A DNA stretch of 64,000 nt, taken from assembly GCA_034770075.1 (NCBI GenBank), contig CM068386.1, forward strand, positions 82,871,007 to 82,935,006, given 5' to 3'. The position numbers and the translations under genes were made by a program. Positions 12,401 to 22,901 of this stretch are shown here, one piece after another. This DNA is from Aralia elata. Its lineage: Eukaryota > Streptophyta > Magnoliopsida > Apiales > Araliaceae. Below the pieces are notes generated by a model that saw only the letters and a program-made list of their open reading frames with translations, had not been told where the DNA came from and did not search any database. Position 1 is the first letter of the stretch. Every line of letters starts with the position of its first letter.

Positions 12401-15400
12401 AACTAGCCCCAAAATGACATCCCATTGTGAGAGAGGAATAATTCATAGAGGTGTACTGAAGGAGTGTTGTCCAAATTGCCAAGTGAAGGTAGGACACCAA
12501 GCTTGGCTCCATATTTTCCATCCATTTGGGAGAGTAATGCTTATGGGACTTATGGTTTGGATGTCACATTGTAGGAGTTGAGTTGTTGCTTCACTTAGGA
12601 AACTCAAGGAACTGCCCCCATCAATAAGCATGGTGAGCTCCTTTCCATTGTGGAGGCCACTTACTACTATGGTTTGGTTGGAATTATTCCCTTTTGTTTC
12701 TACCAGTGCTGCTGCATTTGAGACTCTTCTAAGGCTGTTGTTTCCCCTAGTTCTTCCTCAAAAATTAGGGGTCCCTCATAGTCTTCACAAGCAGTTTCAT
12801 CACTAATCATCATGAAGGCTTGAGGTCTAGAACAATGATGGCCTGCCGTGAACTTTTCATCACAGTAGAAACATTAGCCCTTGGCCCTTCTCTCATCCCT
12901 TTGGGCCATAGTCAGTCCTTTGGGCTTGTTTGCAAGTGTGGTTTTAGGGTAAGTAGTGAAGTCTTGTAGGAGGATAAAGAAAGGGGTTCTTTCTTTTACG
13001 TATTAGGAAATGGTGAAGGTAATATAGATTTAGTGTGTGGAGTAGAGGGATTGGGTAAGGGAGTTTCAAAAGACTTAGCATGTTTGTAGGCTAATTCAAA
13101 GGTCCGAGGATCTAAGAGCTTAACCATCCTTTTAGTCTCTTCGTTAAGTCCCCCAATGAAGTTTCCTGTAAAGAACTCTTCACTGAGAATTGGTATCTTT
13201 TTTCCAGCACTCTACCTTTATACCATTCAAACTCATCATAATATGAGTTAATATCTTAAGACTTGAACTGCTCAAAAATGTTGCCAAGGCCAAATTCAGT
13301 TAATCTCAACACAAAAGTCTCAGAGAACTGCTTCCATGTTGGTGCAGGTTTGCCCATCTTGTAGGATTTATACCAAAATTTCTGGATTCCACTTATGTTC
13401 ATGGCAGCAATAGGGGTTTTTTCTGAAGTCCTGCACCCTATAGATGGAGAAAAACTCTTCGCAGTCTCTTACCCAGCTCAATGCATCCTCTCCATCCTTA
13501 TATACCGGGAAGGATAGTTTGAAATGCTTAATATCTTGTCATCATGACCATTTATGGTATCCTTGGGTTCATTGTGAGTTTCATCTTCACAATCACTGAG
13601 GTCAGTCCTCTTAGCCCTCTCTGCTTGGCTGGGGTCCCTGAAGAACCCTTGGTTGCTGCTGTCATTGCTAGGGGCTGGCCTCTTTCCAGGATCTCAAAAT
13701 GGATTCTCAAATTCATTGTTCAGGCTTGGACCGTGTTGCTTCATGAAGTTAGTCATGACCCCAATGAAAGAATCAAACCTTTCCTCCGTCCTTTGAAACT
13801 TCTCAGTGGTATAGTCTCTAAAACTTAAGAAATCCTGCTGCAATATAGTATTTTGGTTCCTCCTAGAGGGTCCTGTCGTGGTTGCTTTCGAAGGGAAGGA
13901 AGTAACAACTAAACTAAGTAGTATCTTAACTGCAACAATACAACAAACACCTGGTGTGCAGTAGTAAATTAAGACCGGAAGAAGAACTCGAGATAGTTTG
14001 AAGAAGATAAGAAGAAGAAGATTAGAGGACTGAGAAGAGGATAGAAGATTAGAGGAAACCTTGAGCCAAAAAAGTTGCTCTGATACCAAGTTGTCATGTC
14101 CCTCACTTGGTCATGACTGTGGTGCTCAAATATCTACAGCTGCAAAGCAATTCCATGGAGGTTAAGAGAGAATTCAGATAAGAAATGGGGACTGGAAAAG
14201 AAGGGGAGGGAGAAGATCCATGTGTTTTATGAGCACTGGTTTTCAGATAATCATTTCATAGAAATAACCATAGGGTTTTCTGTATACATCATGATATTTA
14301 TAGACTATATGGCTAAAAGACTGAAGCACCCTTCCAACTACTACTCTCCTTCCCACAGAAAATAACATGCTCTCTATTTGCCAACTACTACTGAATTTCT
14401 AGTTATTTACAACTAATACCCCTAACAAAAACTGTGCTGATATGACATAAACTTTTATAATAAAACAGTATAAAATTTAACCATAATAAAACACATCAAA
14501 GGAAATAATATAAGAACTAATTTACTAAGTTTATTTCGAAAGATGTCCCAAAAAGAAAAACTAAAAAAAGACGGTAATACAGAAATACTAAAACAAGAGA
14601 CAACTACTGAATTATCTATCGAGCCACAATACTTACAAAAACAAAAATAGTACCGAAAGTTTTATAGCTAAAAACAACAATTAACTCATAGTTAACAACA
14701 CTCGGTATTAGTTTTGCAGAGTGGTGTGATGAGCTTAAAAAAAACTTTTGATTTGAATAATTACCTTTATATGTATTTGTTAACTTAATGACAGTGCTAT
14801 TAGCCATAAATAACCATTTATTGAGGACAATATAAAATTTATTGCATTTAAAATAAAAAATTACATTTTTATTTCAAAAATATTAGAAGTTACTAAAATT
14901 AGTCATCAAACACTATCCGACTATTATGCCACAAAAGTATTCATGTGCAATAAACTAGTCATCATCACTCCTATAAACAAGCACTCAATATCAAAGTTCT
15001 TGATGTGCCAAGATAAACCCATGAATGGAATTATGCAACATTTACTAAGCTAAGCTGAATTTTTCTTAACTGAAAAGACAGCACTCAACCCTTAATCAAG
15101 TTAAAAAAAGAACCCCCACCCCCAGTTAATTCCCACTTGTGCTACTTCAACAGCAGCTCCAGGAACCCATATTATAGTTCTATTTGTTCTATTTGTTCTA
15201 TTTTATAGATTACAGTTCCACCTTAATTGCAATTCACATTCTGCATAAAATTAGTCAATATATAAATTATTTTCCATCTTCAAATCATTTGCAAATCAAA
15301 ATCAACATATGTATACTACAGAGTATATAGAAAGTTTAGGGGAAAATTAACCTCTTCACCGAGCTCAAGAGCTCTCTTCTCAAGAGCTTCACGAGCCTTG

Positions 15401-15588
15401 GCCTTTTTACGCTTATCGAGCTTCTTTTGTTGTTTGAGCTTCGCGTGGACAGCCGACCTCTTTTCCTTGTTCTTTATCGTTGACGAAAGCAATTGCTGCC
15501 CACCATCCTTCTTCTGCTTATCTTCCTCCTTACGCGTAATTTCTTCTTCGCCGCCATCGCTATCGTCCTTCCTTCGCTTAGCCCCCAT
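467..15588 (-). CDS. RPF1: Ribosome production factor 1 (Brix-domain nucleolar protein), 11 exons
   Basis: Complete spliced gene. Minus-strand exons in order: 15352-15588, 6755-6835, 6558-6653, 6335-6418, 6149-6218, 5681-5763, 4794-4873, 4503-4601, 4275-4383, 651-740, 467-505. They sum to 1068 nt (355 codons plus TGA), every intron is GT-AG, and phases join without a break. The protein has a basic, Lys-rich N-terminus (residues 1-79), the PKKVPRTIEN block (about 81-90), then a Brix domain from KILITT (127-132) through NNFTTRLGHRIG, FHNQRDFIFFR and GGEYEWVHK (ends 343). This order matches eukaryotic RPF1, which is about 350 aa. A Lys/Ser-rich insert (about 280-305) interrupts the Brix domain. 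By family knowledge RPF1 is a nucleolar 60S assembly factor acting on pre-rRNA. The start MGAKRR is preferred; an in-frame ATG at 15660 would add 24 hydrophobic residues that I do not recognise as part of the family. Introns 1 and 10 are swollen by transposons. Confidence 0.95.
1260..2215. mobile_element. Non-autonomous hAT-type MITE in RPF1 intron 10
   Basis: Terminal inverted repeats CATAGTTGTCAAAATCG / CGATTTGACAACTATG, flanked by a perfect 8-bp target duplication gtattagg (1252..1259 and 2216..2223). The 8-bp TSD and TIR shape indicate the hAT superfamily. The 956-bp body is AT-rich with no transposase. It contains internal direct duplications: a 40-bp unit around 1920-2000, a pair around 1620-1720, and a repeated gattggttcgattatctcc near 1475 and 1514. 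Confidence 0.9.
2700..2925 (-). repeat. SINE-like retroposon (tRNA-derived), minus strand
   Basis: On the minus strand a box A-like TGGCCTGGTGGTTCAAGG (about 2890-2907) is followed about 45 nt later by a box B-like GGTACAACTCT (about 2835-2845). This is the layout of plant tRNA-derived SINEs. The body ends near an A-rich stretch at about 2700-2715. No clear target duplication was found, so the limits are approximate. Minus-strand ORFs across it are fortuitous. Confidence 0.45.
7577..7936 (-). repeat. 3' LTR of the intron-1 chromovirus
   Basis: Starts TGTCATGACCC and ends GATATGACA on the plus strand; aligned end to end with the other LTR. It contains an imperfect dyad around the terminal TCATGACC / GGTCATGA. 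Confidence 0.9.
7937..7951 (-). promoter_or_regulatory. Polypurine tract of the chromovirus
   Basis: The minus strand reads AAGGGGAAGGCAA directly before the TGTCATATC start of the 3' LTR. Confidence 0.75.
8001..10859 (-). mobile_element. Solo LTR (large gypsy-type), inside the chromovirus
   Basis: On the minus strand it begins TGTGACACCCCCAAATCC and ends TTCGTTACA (TG...CA). Flanking 5-bp duplication gatcc (7996..8000) / gattc (10860..10864) has one mismatch. The 2859-bp body has no ORF of note, and the interrupted chromodomain sequence resumes on the other side. The start matches the common plant large-LTR type, and the element at 51127..53378 is a relative. The palindrome cluster at 9399..9527 is internal to it. 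Confidence 0.85.
9399..9527. repeat. Five palindromic CTCGCCCCGGCGAG motifs in the solo LTR
   Basis: Copies at about 9399, 9432, 9465, 9481 and 9512. Each is a near-perfect inverted repeat (arms up to TCTCGCC/GGCGAGA), separated by unrelated AT-rich DNA with spacings of 16-34 bp. Strikingly GC-rich against the surrounding sequence. Confidence 0.9.
10862..12307 (-). pseudogene. Chromovirus integrase, GPY/F and chromodomain remnant
   Basis: Minus strand. 11912..12307 carries the integrase zinc domain (H-x5-H, then CQVCQ). 11332..11925 carries the catalytic core with VVTDRCSRYLHF, IVSDRDPLF and HPQSDGCTERVN, so all three DDE residues are present. A one-base shift around 11912-11925 separates the two. 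11016..11198 is the GPY/F module (LYGPYKIMKKVGKVAYKLELP, positions 11090-11160). 10862..11010 gives a chromodomain-like tail (EATWEDEDLI) that stops at the solo-LTR insertion. Strand-transfer function is presumably lost because of the frame breaks. Confidence 0.85.
12294..14060 (-). pseudogene. Chromovirus gag and retropepsin remnant
   Basis: Minus-strand gag begins near 13970 (TTGPSRRNQNTILQQDFLSF region, within an open stretch 13694..14089) and continues to about 12700 with many stops and frameshifts. Recognisable gag blocks occur around 13450-13400 and 13130-13050. The retropepsin region at 12294..12660 has LIDGGSSLSFL, with DGG where the family has D-S/T-G, then GASWLKQLGTI. The frame then breaks and integrase sequence follows at once. 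Not functional. Confidence 0.8.
14077..14088 (-). promoter_or_regulatory. Primer-binding site (initiator Met tRNA)
   Basis: The minus strand reads TGGTATCAGAGC three bases inside the 5' LTR, the classic plant retrotransposon PBS complementary to the 3' end of tRNA-iMet. It fixes the element orientation as minus. Confidence 0.85.
14092..14447 (-). repeat. 5' LTR of the intron-1 chromovirus
   Basis: Reads TGTCATGTCCCTCACTTGG on the plus strand and ends in GATATGACA. It pairs with 7577..7936 over its full length. Confidence 0.9.
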
Positions 15589-15735
15589 TGAATCGAAACA
15601 GATGAAGAAAGAGGGTAGTGCTGAAATAAAGCAGAGACGATAGAAACCCCTAAAATTCAATTAAGTTATAATAACTAGGTCCAGCCTTGCCCCCAGAGTT
15701 TTTGATGGGCTTGGCTTAAGATTGGGCTTTGTTAT
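15589..15735 (-). promoter_or_regulatory. Likely RPF1 promoter/5' leader with two site II motifs
   Basis: Immediately upstream of the RPF1 start. Two TGGGCT motifs (plus-strand 15706..15711 and 15723..15728) match the plant site II consensus TGGGCY. A degenerate telo-box-like AAACCCCTAA lies at 15644..15653. Site II plus telo-box is a known promoter pairing for plant ribosomal-protein and ribosome-biogenesis genes, which fits RPF1. The transcription start is not known, so motif spacing is inferred. Confidence 0.5.
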
Positions 15736-16198
15736 TGATTAGCCACAAATAAAAATTAAAGTGAAATTAAAATTAAATGTAAAAACACGAGTTAGTTTCA
15801 AAATATCTGTTAATATTACAGTCGACAAAACATTATATGCATGTACATAAATTTGTTGAAGAATATCATAGAAAATAATAAACTTTCGCGAAAGGCAAGT
15901 CACCAAATTTTGAGGAGTGTAATAAGTTTTCAAATCATTTATGCTCTTACATTATATAAAGCTAGTTAGGGTTAATATGCTCAATTGTCTCACTAAATTT
16001 ACAATGATTTCTATCAAAAGAAAAAGTATAACTCAAAATATAACATCTGAAGATTTGAATAAAGGTGATTTGTCACTATATGGTTGAAATAGTTGGCTTG
16101 AATTTTTGAACATGATATTCATGGCTACGTGCGAGAGCCACAAGAGTTTGGTTTTTAACCAAGGAATAAAATATAATCATAGCAAAGTGATTAGATTA
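15736..16198. other. Intergenic stretch, nothing recognised
   Basis: AT-rich DNA between the RPF1 promoter and the next element. No coding, RNA or repeat signature was seen. The last five bases (gatta) are the target duplication of the following element. Confidence 0.6.
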
Positions 16199-16599
16199 TG
16201 ACGCAGTGGAATATAGTTAAATTATAACGCTCTAACACAAACGTGATTTGAAGGTATAACGTACCAACAAGAACGTAAGATAAGCCTTGAATCCACATGG
16301 AAGATAAAACTCTCAAAGATAAATTCATATAATTGTCAAAGATTATATCTCATAAAGCCCTAAGATAACATATTTATAATGTTAAACTACTTTCCTACAA
16401 TTTATTGAAAAAAAAAATAATTAAATCATAAACTAAATAAAATTAGAAAACTAAAGCCCAAAATATAAACAGAATAAATAAAAATTAATCTACTGAATTT
16501 TTCTAAATAATAAATAAAAATACATCAAATAAATTAAAGTTTCATAAATATTAAAATATATGCAAATTCAAATTTTTCTCGTTATTTTCCACCGTATCA
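16199..16599 (-). repeat. 3' LTR of the short gypsy element
   Basis: TGACGCAGTGG...CCACCGTATCA; matches the split right LTR over its whole length. Confidence 0.88.
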
Positions 16600-17019
16600 A
16601 TCTCCCCTTCTTAGAAAAAATTTGTCCTCGAATTTTAAAACAAACGAGTATCAAGCAACAAGAACGAATCATCAATATTCGCGGGATCAAAACTGCATGA
16701 ATTTTTTTCTCAAAGGATAGTCTTGAAAATAAGTGAGAAAATGTCAACATCTTTCCGATTAACTTGCATGACAAAGAAATTTTCAGGGATAACAAAATCA
16801 AAATTTTCAATATCCTCGAATAGCTGCATAGGAACAAATTCTGAACTAATGGTGTCTGCTATAGTATCCTCATCCTTAGATGTCACAAAAAATTTCATGC
16901 TCTCCTCAATAATAAGTGACTCAACAAGGACTTGTTATTTTTCAATTGTACTAGTTTCAACCTCAGGTTGTCTTTCCTCTAAAATAATACCTTTGTGAGC
17001 TTCCAAACATGGAGCTTCT

Positions 17020-17520
17020 TCAATTTTGTAGTGTACCAATGGGCTTCTGAAACTCACAATATGCAATCAAGTACTTAATATGTTCACGACCATCAATCTC
17101 ATACTCATCAAATTCAAATTTTAACTTCAAAAACCTCGCAGTAGTATACATGCTTAATTGGCAAGAAAGGACACAAATTCTCTTATTTCCACAATAAAAG
17201 CTATAAACATTTTCAGAATGAAAATATTCACCATGAAAATCATCCAACCATAACCAGTCTAGCAATATATGTGTAACATCCATAGGCAAAACATGACAAA
17301 TCACCTTAATAGTATACTTTTTAAGCATGATTGGAACAACGCACCAATGTAAGACTGTGATTAAGGCATTATTGAGCCAAGGAATGTCAAAAGGATAAGG
17401 AATTGGTTTGGGTTGGAGATTTAATTCTTTCACAAGCTTGGGTGAAACTATGTTAAAAATTACTATCCTTATCAAGAACAAGTTTACACACCTTTAACTT
17501 GCAACGAACATATGTGTAGA
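17020..17520 (-). pseudogene. Gypsy retropepsin fragment
   Basis: Minus-strand ORF of 153 codons resembling the C-terminal half of plant gypsy proteases: WLNNALITVLHWCVVPI, then HVLPMDVTHILL, positioned like the CDVVPMDACHLLLG block of the family. The catalytic D-S/T-G and the reverse transcriptase are absent. Confidence 0.6.
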
Positions 17521-18090
17521 AAGTAAATTCGGGTCGCGGGTCATTATGTCAAAGCACTTGAGGAATAAAAACGTTTTCCACCATGGCAAGAGTATTAAAA
17601 TTCATCAAACAATACAATTTTCCAAGTGCCAAATTGTAAGGTTTGCGGGCTAAATTAAAAATACCCAGAACTCAAGGGCATAGGCAGAACTTGTAAGAAA
17701 TTCTTAGGAATCAAATTGATAAATTGCAATATTAAATCATCTTAGCTTGTTATGTGCTTGTACCAAATCGAACCAAAAGGACCAAGGGAAGGTACTCTGA
17801 TATATAATCAATTCTAGTAGCAAGGCAATACTTAAATCAGATCAAAGTTTAGTATACCTTGTACTTTCACGATGGCCCACGATGGCGTGCCACTAAAGGA
17901 TGTCAATAGCCGCGGAAAGATGAGCAATGATTTTTTTTTTGATAAACAAAAATTACGAAAGGCCTCGGTATGGGAGTTATGCAATCTTCAATTATAGAAT
18001 TCAATTTTCACCGAACAATAGAAAATCCTCGAGATAACGCACGAGATTCAATCGTTATTCAAATATAATTATCCAGACTATGATGCTAAT

Positions 18091-18271
18091 TGACACGACA
18101 AAATATAGTTAGATTGTATCGCTTTAACACAAACATGATTTGAAGGTTTAACGTACCAACAAGAACGTAAGATAAGCCTTGAATCCACAAGAAAGATAAA
18201 ACTCTTAAAGAGAACTTCATATAATTGTCAAAGATTGTATCTCATAAAACCCTAAGATAACATATTTATAA
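18091..18271 (-). repeat. 5' LTR of the short gypsy element, part 1
   Basis: Starts TGACACGACAAAATATAG. Continuity with 23157..23377 is shown by alignment to the intact left LTR and by the 9-bp duplication tatttataa at the break. Confidence 0.88.
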
Positions 18272-18519
18272 GGCTTAAATATGAATTAATACCTTGAACT
18301 TTTAATTGTTTTCCACTTTGGGGATTGTCTTCTCAATTTTTTTAATTAGGGGATTAAACTTTTAATTTTTTCTAATTACGTCTAATTGATAATGCCACGC
18401 CAGAAATTGATGACATGACAACGACACGTGGCTAAAAAAATGCTTATGTGTAATATTGAGTCTCATTTTAATATTTATTCTATTAATTTTTTATACCAAA
18501 AAGGGTAAAATTGTCATAT
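18272..18519 (+). repeat. Left TIR of the MULE
   Basis: Pairs inversely with 22902..23147. Contains a CACGTGGC G-box/ABRE-type motif at 18425..18432 that is preserved in the other TIR. Confidence 0.93.
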
Positions 18520-19602
18520 AAACACTTGATCTTTAAGTCTAAAAATAAATCAAAACAACTGAAAATCTCTAAAAAGACCTTCAAAGACCAAACGATCAGT
18601 TGTACCCAAAATTGCATGAACCCTAATTTGTTCTTCATCTTCATTGCTTCATCATCCTGATTTGTTTTTTGTATAAAATTAGAAAGCTAAGGAAGTAGAG
18701 AATAAAAACCGCGCCCTGCCTACACCATCCCTAATTTGTTCTTCATCTTCATTTCTATGTTTATATATGGCCTTCAATTTCAAACCCGCCATTGATACTT
18801 TCTCCTCTTCGATTACACCATCCCTGCATCTACTCATGTACCTCTCCCCCTTTCTCTCTCTACATATCTTACATCTATCTGATCTTACCTGCTCTGTATG
18901 TCCCTATAATCTCAAAAGCTGCTATTTTTCTAGTTTCTCTCTCTGTATATACACTTTACATTGCCAATTGAATGTATTATATGAATCAAATACCAATTTT
19001 TTCAGTCTTCTTCAATTTTAATCATCTGGTTTAATTTTTTTTTTATTCTTTTTCAATTTAAAGCATTTGATTAAATTCGTTTGACAACAATAAACTGGTA
19101 ATCGATTATAAACCAGCCGAATAAACTAAGTTAACCGTAGGGATGGAAAATTGACCTGAAAACCAGCTAAACCACACCATTAGGGTCGATGAGGTGCGGT
19201 GTTGGTATTTTATGTTGAGCCGATAATGCACCGCCTTTGAATATATTTTATCAATTCTGAGATTAAAAATATTTTAAATTAATTTTTAAAAGTTAATAAT
19301 GATCTTTTGATTTGGGATGAAGGAAGTACATAATTTCATTCAATAAAAACAAACAAATTGAACAAACACATAACTAAAATAGCTTTAATAGATCTCCCAA
19401 TCAGTACAATGCTAATAATAATTTGCTTAATACTCAAGTTCAAACTAAGTCGTAACTTACTGTCATACTACTAAGTCTTAAATATTGGCATAATATTAAA
19501 CTAGTGTCAATTTAAACCAAAAGGTAATCATAAGAACAAAAGGATCTAACATATTTTCAACTGTCTAAAGCATGGGAGTTTTGTCTTTTGACTTTGCATT
19601 AT

Positions 19603-22250
19603 TCAGTGTATCCCTTCCGTTGAGCAATTGGTTGGCAGAAATCTAATTCCTTCCCCTTGATTGAAAGGATGGTGGTCTCATGGCTGAAAGAGATGAAATT
19701 GAAGTGCCTTGACCTTTTCCTTGCCTGTCTTGACCTCTTCCTTAACTGCTTTGACCTTCACCTTGACTGTTATGACCTCCACCTTGATTGTTGTTACCTC
19801 CAACTTGTTTATCTTGACTATACCTAGGACATTGCCCCCTTGCTTGAGTTGGAGTAGGAGTATGTTCAGTAGACAACTAGCAAACAAACAATTGAGATGT
19901 AAATGTCTGCAAAAGCTTTAAAGCATGAAATAATATAGTCACAAAATGATGTAATTATGTAGCATTTTAAAAAGTAAACACCAAAGTAGTTACTACAAAA
20001 GTGATATAAAATACTTCACTTACTCTAATGTGTTGTTTACCACTTAAGATGTAACTATCTCCATTATTATCGAAATAAAGCCCAAAACCTTGCTCTCTTC
20101 CTTTTCCTCTCCCTGTCCCAGGTGGCCTTCCTCTTCCCTTACCATGGCCTCTACTTGAAGCACATCTCAAAGAAGCTCCTTGTCCACTAGCAGCTCTCCC
20201 TCTTCCCCTAACATGGCATGTACTAGAACCACCTTCTACTTCTAATCTACCTCCCTTTTTAACTTTTACTCTTACTTTTTCTCTACTAGTCCCTCTTTCT
20301 TCCACTGATGCAGATCCACCTTGTTTACTATTTTCACCTATAGATAGGCATCTAGTTAGCTAAGAAAGATAAATAAACATTAAATGAGAAACAAAATCAA
20401 TAATTTTACCTCATTTTTTCTTTGGTCTTGGCATTGTTTCATTTTTGCAAGTTAGTCTATTATGACCAATTTGAAAACATTTCTAACATGTCATCAACCC
20501 CATTCCTTGAGAGTTTGCCACTTGCACCTAATTTGTGTTCTTCATGTGGAGCTTTGACTCTCTGCTTCTTTGGCCTACCAGGTAGCTTTTTCACCTCGGG
20601 AGCAAGTAATTTTTCTATGCTTGATGGTTCCCACAAATCTGCACCATTAAGGGGTGACAATAGAAATTGATAAGTTCTAAGATATGCATCTTTTTTCAAT
20701 GAATGGTCCACATAATCTTCTGGCTCTTCCCTTTGAGAATATATTGCACAAACAACATGTCTGCAAGGAATTCCATCAAGGTCCCAAGCTCTGCAGGCAC
20801 AACTTTTTTCCCTCAAGTTAACTATCCTACCTTCAAGACCACTTTCTCTCTTAACTTCATATCCATCAACACCATCCCAATAAGGTTCGTACATGAAACT
20901 ATCAGCCTTTGCCTTCTCTAATTTATCTCTTATCCTAGGAGGAAGGATGTCTTCACTTCTCAGCATCATTGTCTTATTCTTCACCAACCTTTCCATAACA
21001 TGTTCCCTTATGTCCTCAAGCATATCTATAATGGGCTTTTTCCTTGCTTGAGCAATCCATCCATTAAATGTTTCTGACATGTTATTTGTAGTTATATCGC
21101 ACTTAGACATATCTGAGAAGAATGCCTTGCACCACTGCCTTGCATCTTGTTTTATCAATTGATCATAAGCATCTTGACTTAAAACTTTTAGTTCCTCCAT
21201 TGCATCCGTGTAAGCTCTCCTAGTGGCACACCTTGTTACTTTCCAAAATGCTTTCTTGAGTTCAAATCCTTTGTGATTTTTCCTCCAATTTGCATAGATG
21301 TGTCTAGCACAACATCTATGTTTAGCTTGCGGAATGATGGTTTTAATAGCATTATCCAGCCCATGCATACACAACATGAAATAAAAGAAAATAGTTAGAT
21401 ATGTAGTAAGTGAACAAAAATAGGTTTAAATAGACAAACAATTAAATTAATATTACCTTTTGTTGGTCAGTTATTACGGTCAATCCATATCCTCCACCAA
21501 GGTAACCCAAATCATCCATCAAAAGTTGTAGAAACCATGTCCAACTTTGTGTGTTTTCAACCTCAACTACCGCCCAAGATATTGGAAACATTTGGTTGTT
21601 AGCATCTCTGCCAATTGCACATAAAAACTCACCTTTGCATATTTCTTTCAGAAAACATCCATCAAGACCGATAATTTTCTTGAGTGCATCAAAACCAATA
21701 TAAAATCTCTGAAACCTGTCTTTCACTTCTGGCCTATCCCTTTTAACTTTTATTTCAAATGTGGAACCCTTGTTTATCCGCTTAAGTTCCTTCACATAAT
21801 CCTATAATTGTCCATATATTTCATCAATGGAGGCATAAACATGTTTCAGTGCAATTTCTTTAGCCCTGTAGCACTGACTAAGTGATACCTTAACTTTAAA
21901 TACCTTTTTTTACATCCCATTGAAATTCAGACAACTTCCAAATTGGGCAAACTTTAATTTTATCAAAGTAATGTTTAGCCAGGAACCTTGCATTAGCTTG
22001 TCTATTTTTTTGTTTATTTGTGCACTTGTGCACATTATTGTAGCTCTTAACTTGAAAAGTTTTCTCATTTTTCAGTTCACTGGCCCACAAACTCCACGGG
22101 CAGCCCACCTCACATTTAACTTACACCCTATCTCTGCTAATTTTTGGAAAATGAATATTATATTTTTTTCCCAATCCCATAGTGTTTGACTGCCTCTTTA
22201 AATTCAAGATAATTAGGAAAGATCATTCCAACAGAAAATTCTACATTTTT
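19603..22250 (-). pseudogene. MuDR-family MULE transposase, broken
   Basis: Minus strand, N to C: a MuDR N-terminal zinc/DNA-binding region (near 22250-21900, with GCPWSLWASELKNEKTFQ and HYFDKIKVCPIWKLSEFQWD), the DDE core with D in IIGLDGCFLKE, D in VITDQQK and E in NNMSETFNGWI, a SWIM zinc finger (CAC...GIPCRHVVC, near 20800-20750), a CCHC knuckle (near 20490-20450) and a Gly/Gln-rich tail ending at 19603. Defects are single-base shifts at two A7 runs (near 22155 and 21905), an in-frame stop between IYGQL and DYVKEL, a probable intron (21366..21465) whose acceptor lacks AG, and a shift plus stop at the zinc knuckle. All three catalytic acids remain but the gene cannot be expressed intact. 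Confidence 0.9.
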
Positions 22251-22901
22251 TTATATCAGTCTTTGGGTTGAACTCATGAACTTTTCATTTCTTCATTTTA
22301 TTAGTTTTCACCTCATCAATTAATTAAATTCATATTAAATTTGAGTTTAAAAATATGTTATAGTTGACTTCAAAAAATTAACAATAGTCTTATTAGAACC
22401 AAAGGAATATGTACATAAATAGAAAAAAAAAATAAACTCACATGCATATGACATGCACACATACATGTACACTATATTCAATAAGTAAACTTCATATGGT
22501 ATGCGGCAGTGTGGGAGGGGGGACAATGCTATACAGAGTGGGATTTTTTGGGAGAGGCGACACAACTTTACACCGGGAATTGTGATGACAGTTTTATATA
22601 CATAAAGACTAACATATATGACATAGATATATATTAACATTATGACATAATAACTAATTGTAAAGGAAACCCATGGAGATTTTGATTGAAACGAAGATAT
22701 TAATTGGCCTTAGAGTCACTCACTTGACAATTCCAAGAACATAAACACTACAGTCGACGAATCTCTACAACATATCAAAGGTTTAGGGTTTTTCACATAC
22801 AAAATTTGAGAACTCTAGCTTAGGGACTTGATCGATCGATTCTAGGTTTGGGAATATAATAACTGAGATTTTGTTTTATTTAGAAATTTGATTTAATGTT
22901 G

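Larger units (their letters stand above)
7577..14447 (-). mobile_element. Ty3/gypsy chromovirus lacking RT-RNase H, in RPF1 intron 1
   Basis: Two TG...CA LTRs (7577..7936 and 14092..14447) of about 360 bp and roughly 91-92% identity by eye, near-identical flanks tgaac (7572..7576) and taaac (14448..14452), an initiator-Met tRNA PBS and a polypurine tract define a minus-strand element. Coding order on the minus strand is gag remnant, retropepsin, integrase (HHCC plus DDE core), GPY/F module, chromodomain remnant. No reverse transcriptase or RNase H lies between protease and integrase. The chromodomain and compact LTRs suggest a Reina-like chromovirus (tentative). A 2.86-kb solo LTR (8001..10859) is inserted at its 3' end. 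It lies on the same strand as RPF1. Confidence 0.88.
6836..15351 (-). other. RPF1 intron 1 (8.5 kb)
   Basis: Runs from the donor after exon 1 (GGTGAAGAG|GT) to the acceptor TGCAG|CTTCC before exon 2. Of its length, 6.87 kb is the chromovirus 7577..14447 with the solo LTR inside it. The flanks 6836..7576 and 14448..15351 are AT-rich and show no recognisable gene. Confidence 0.9.

Noticed and set aside
15589..15660. Upstream in-frame start extending RPF1 by 24 residues
   Set aside because: The extension is hydrophobic and not recognised in the family, and it lies in the probable 5' leader; MGAKRR is the better start.
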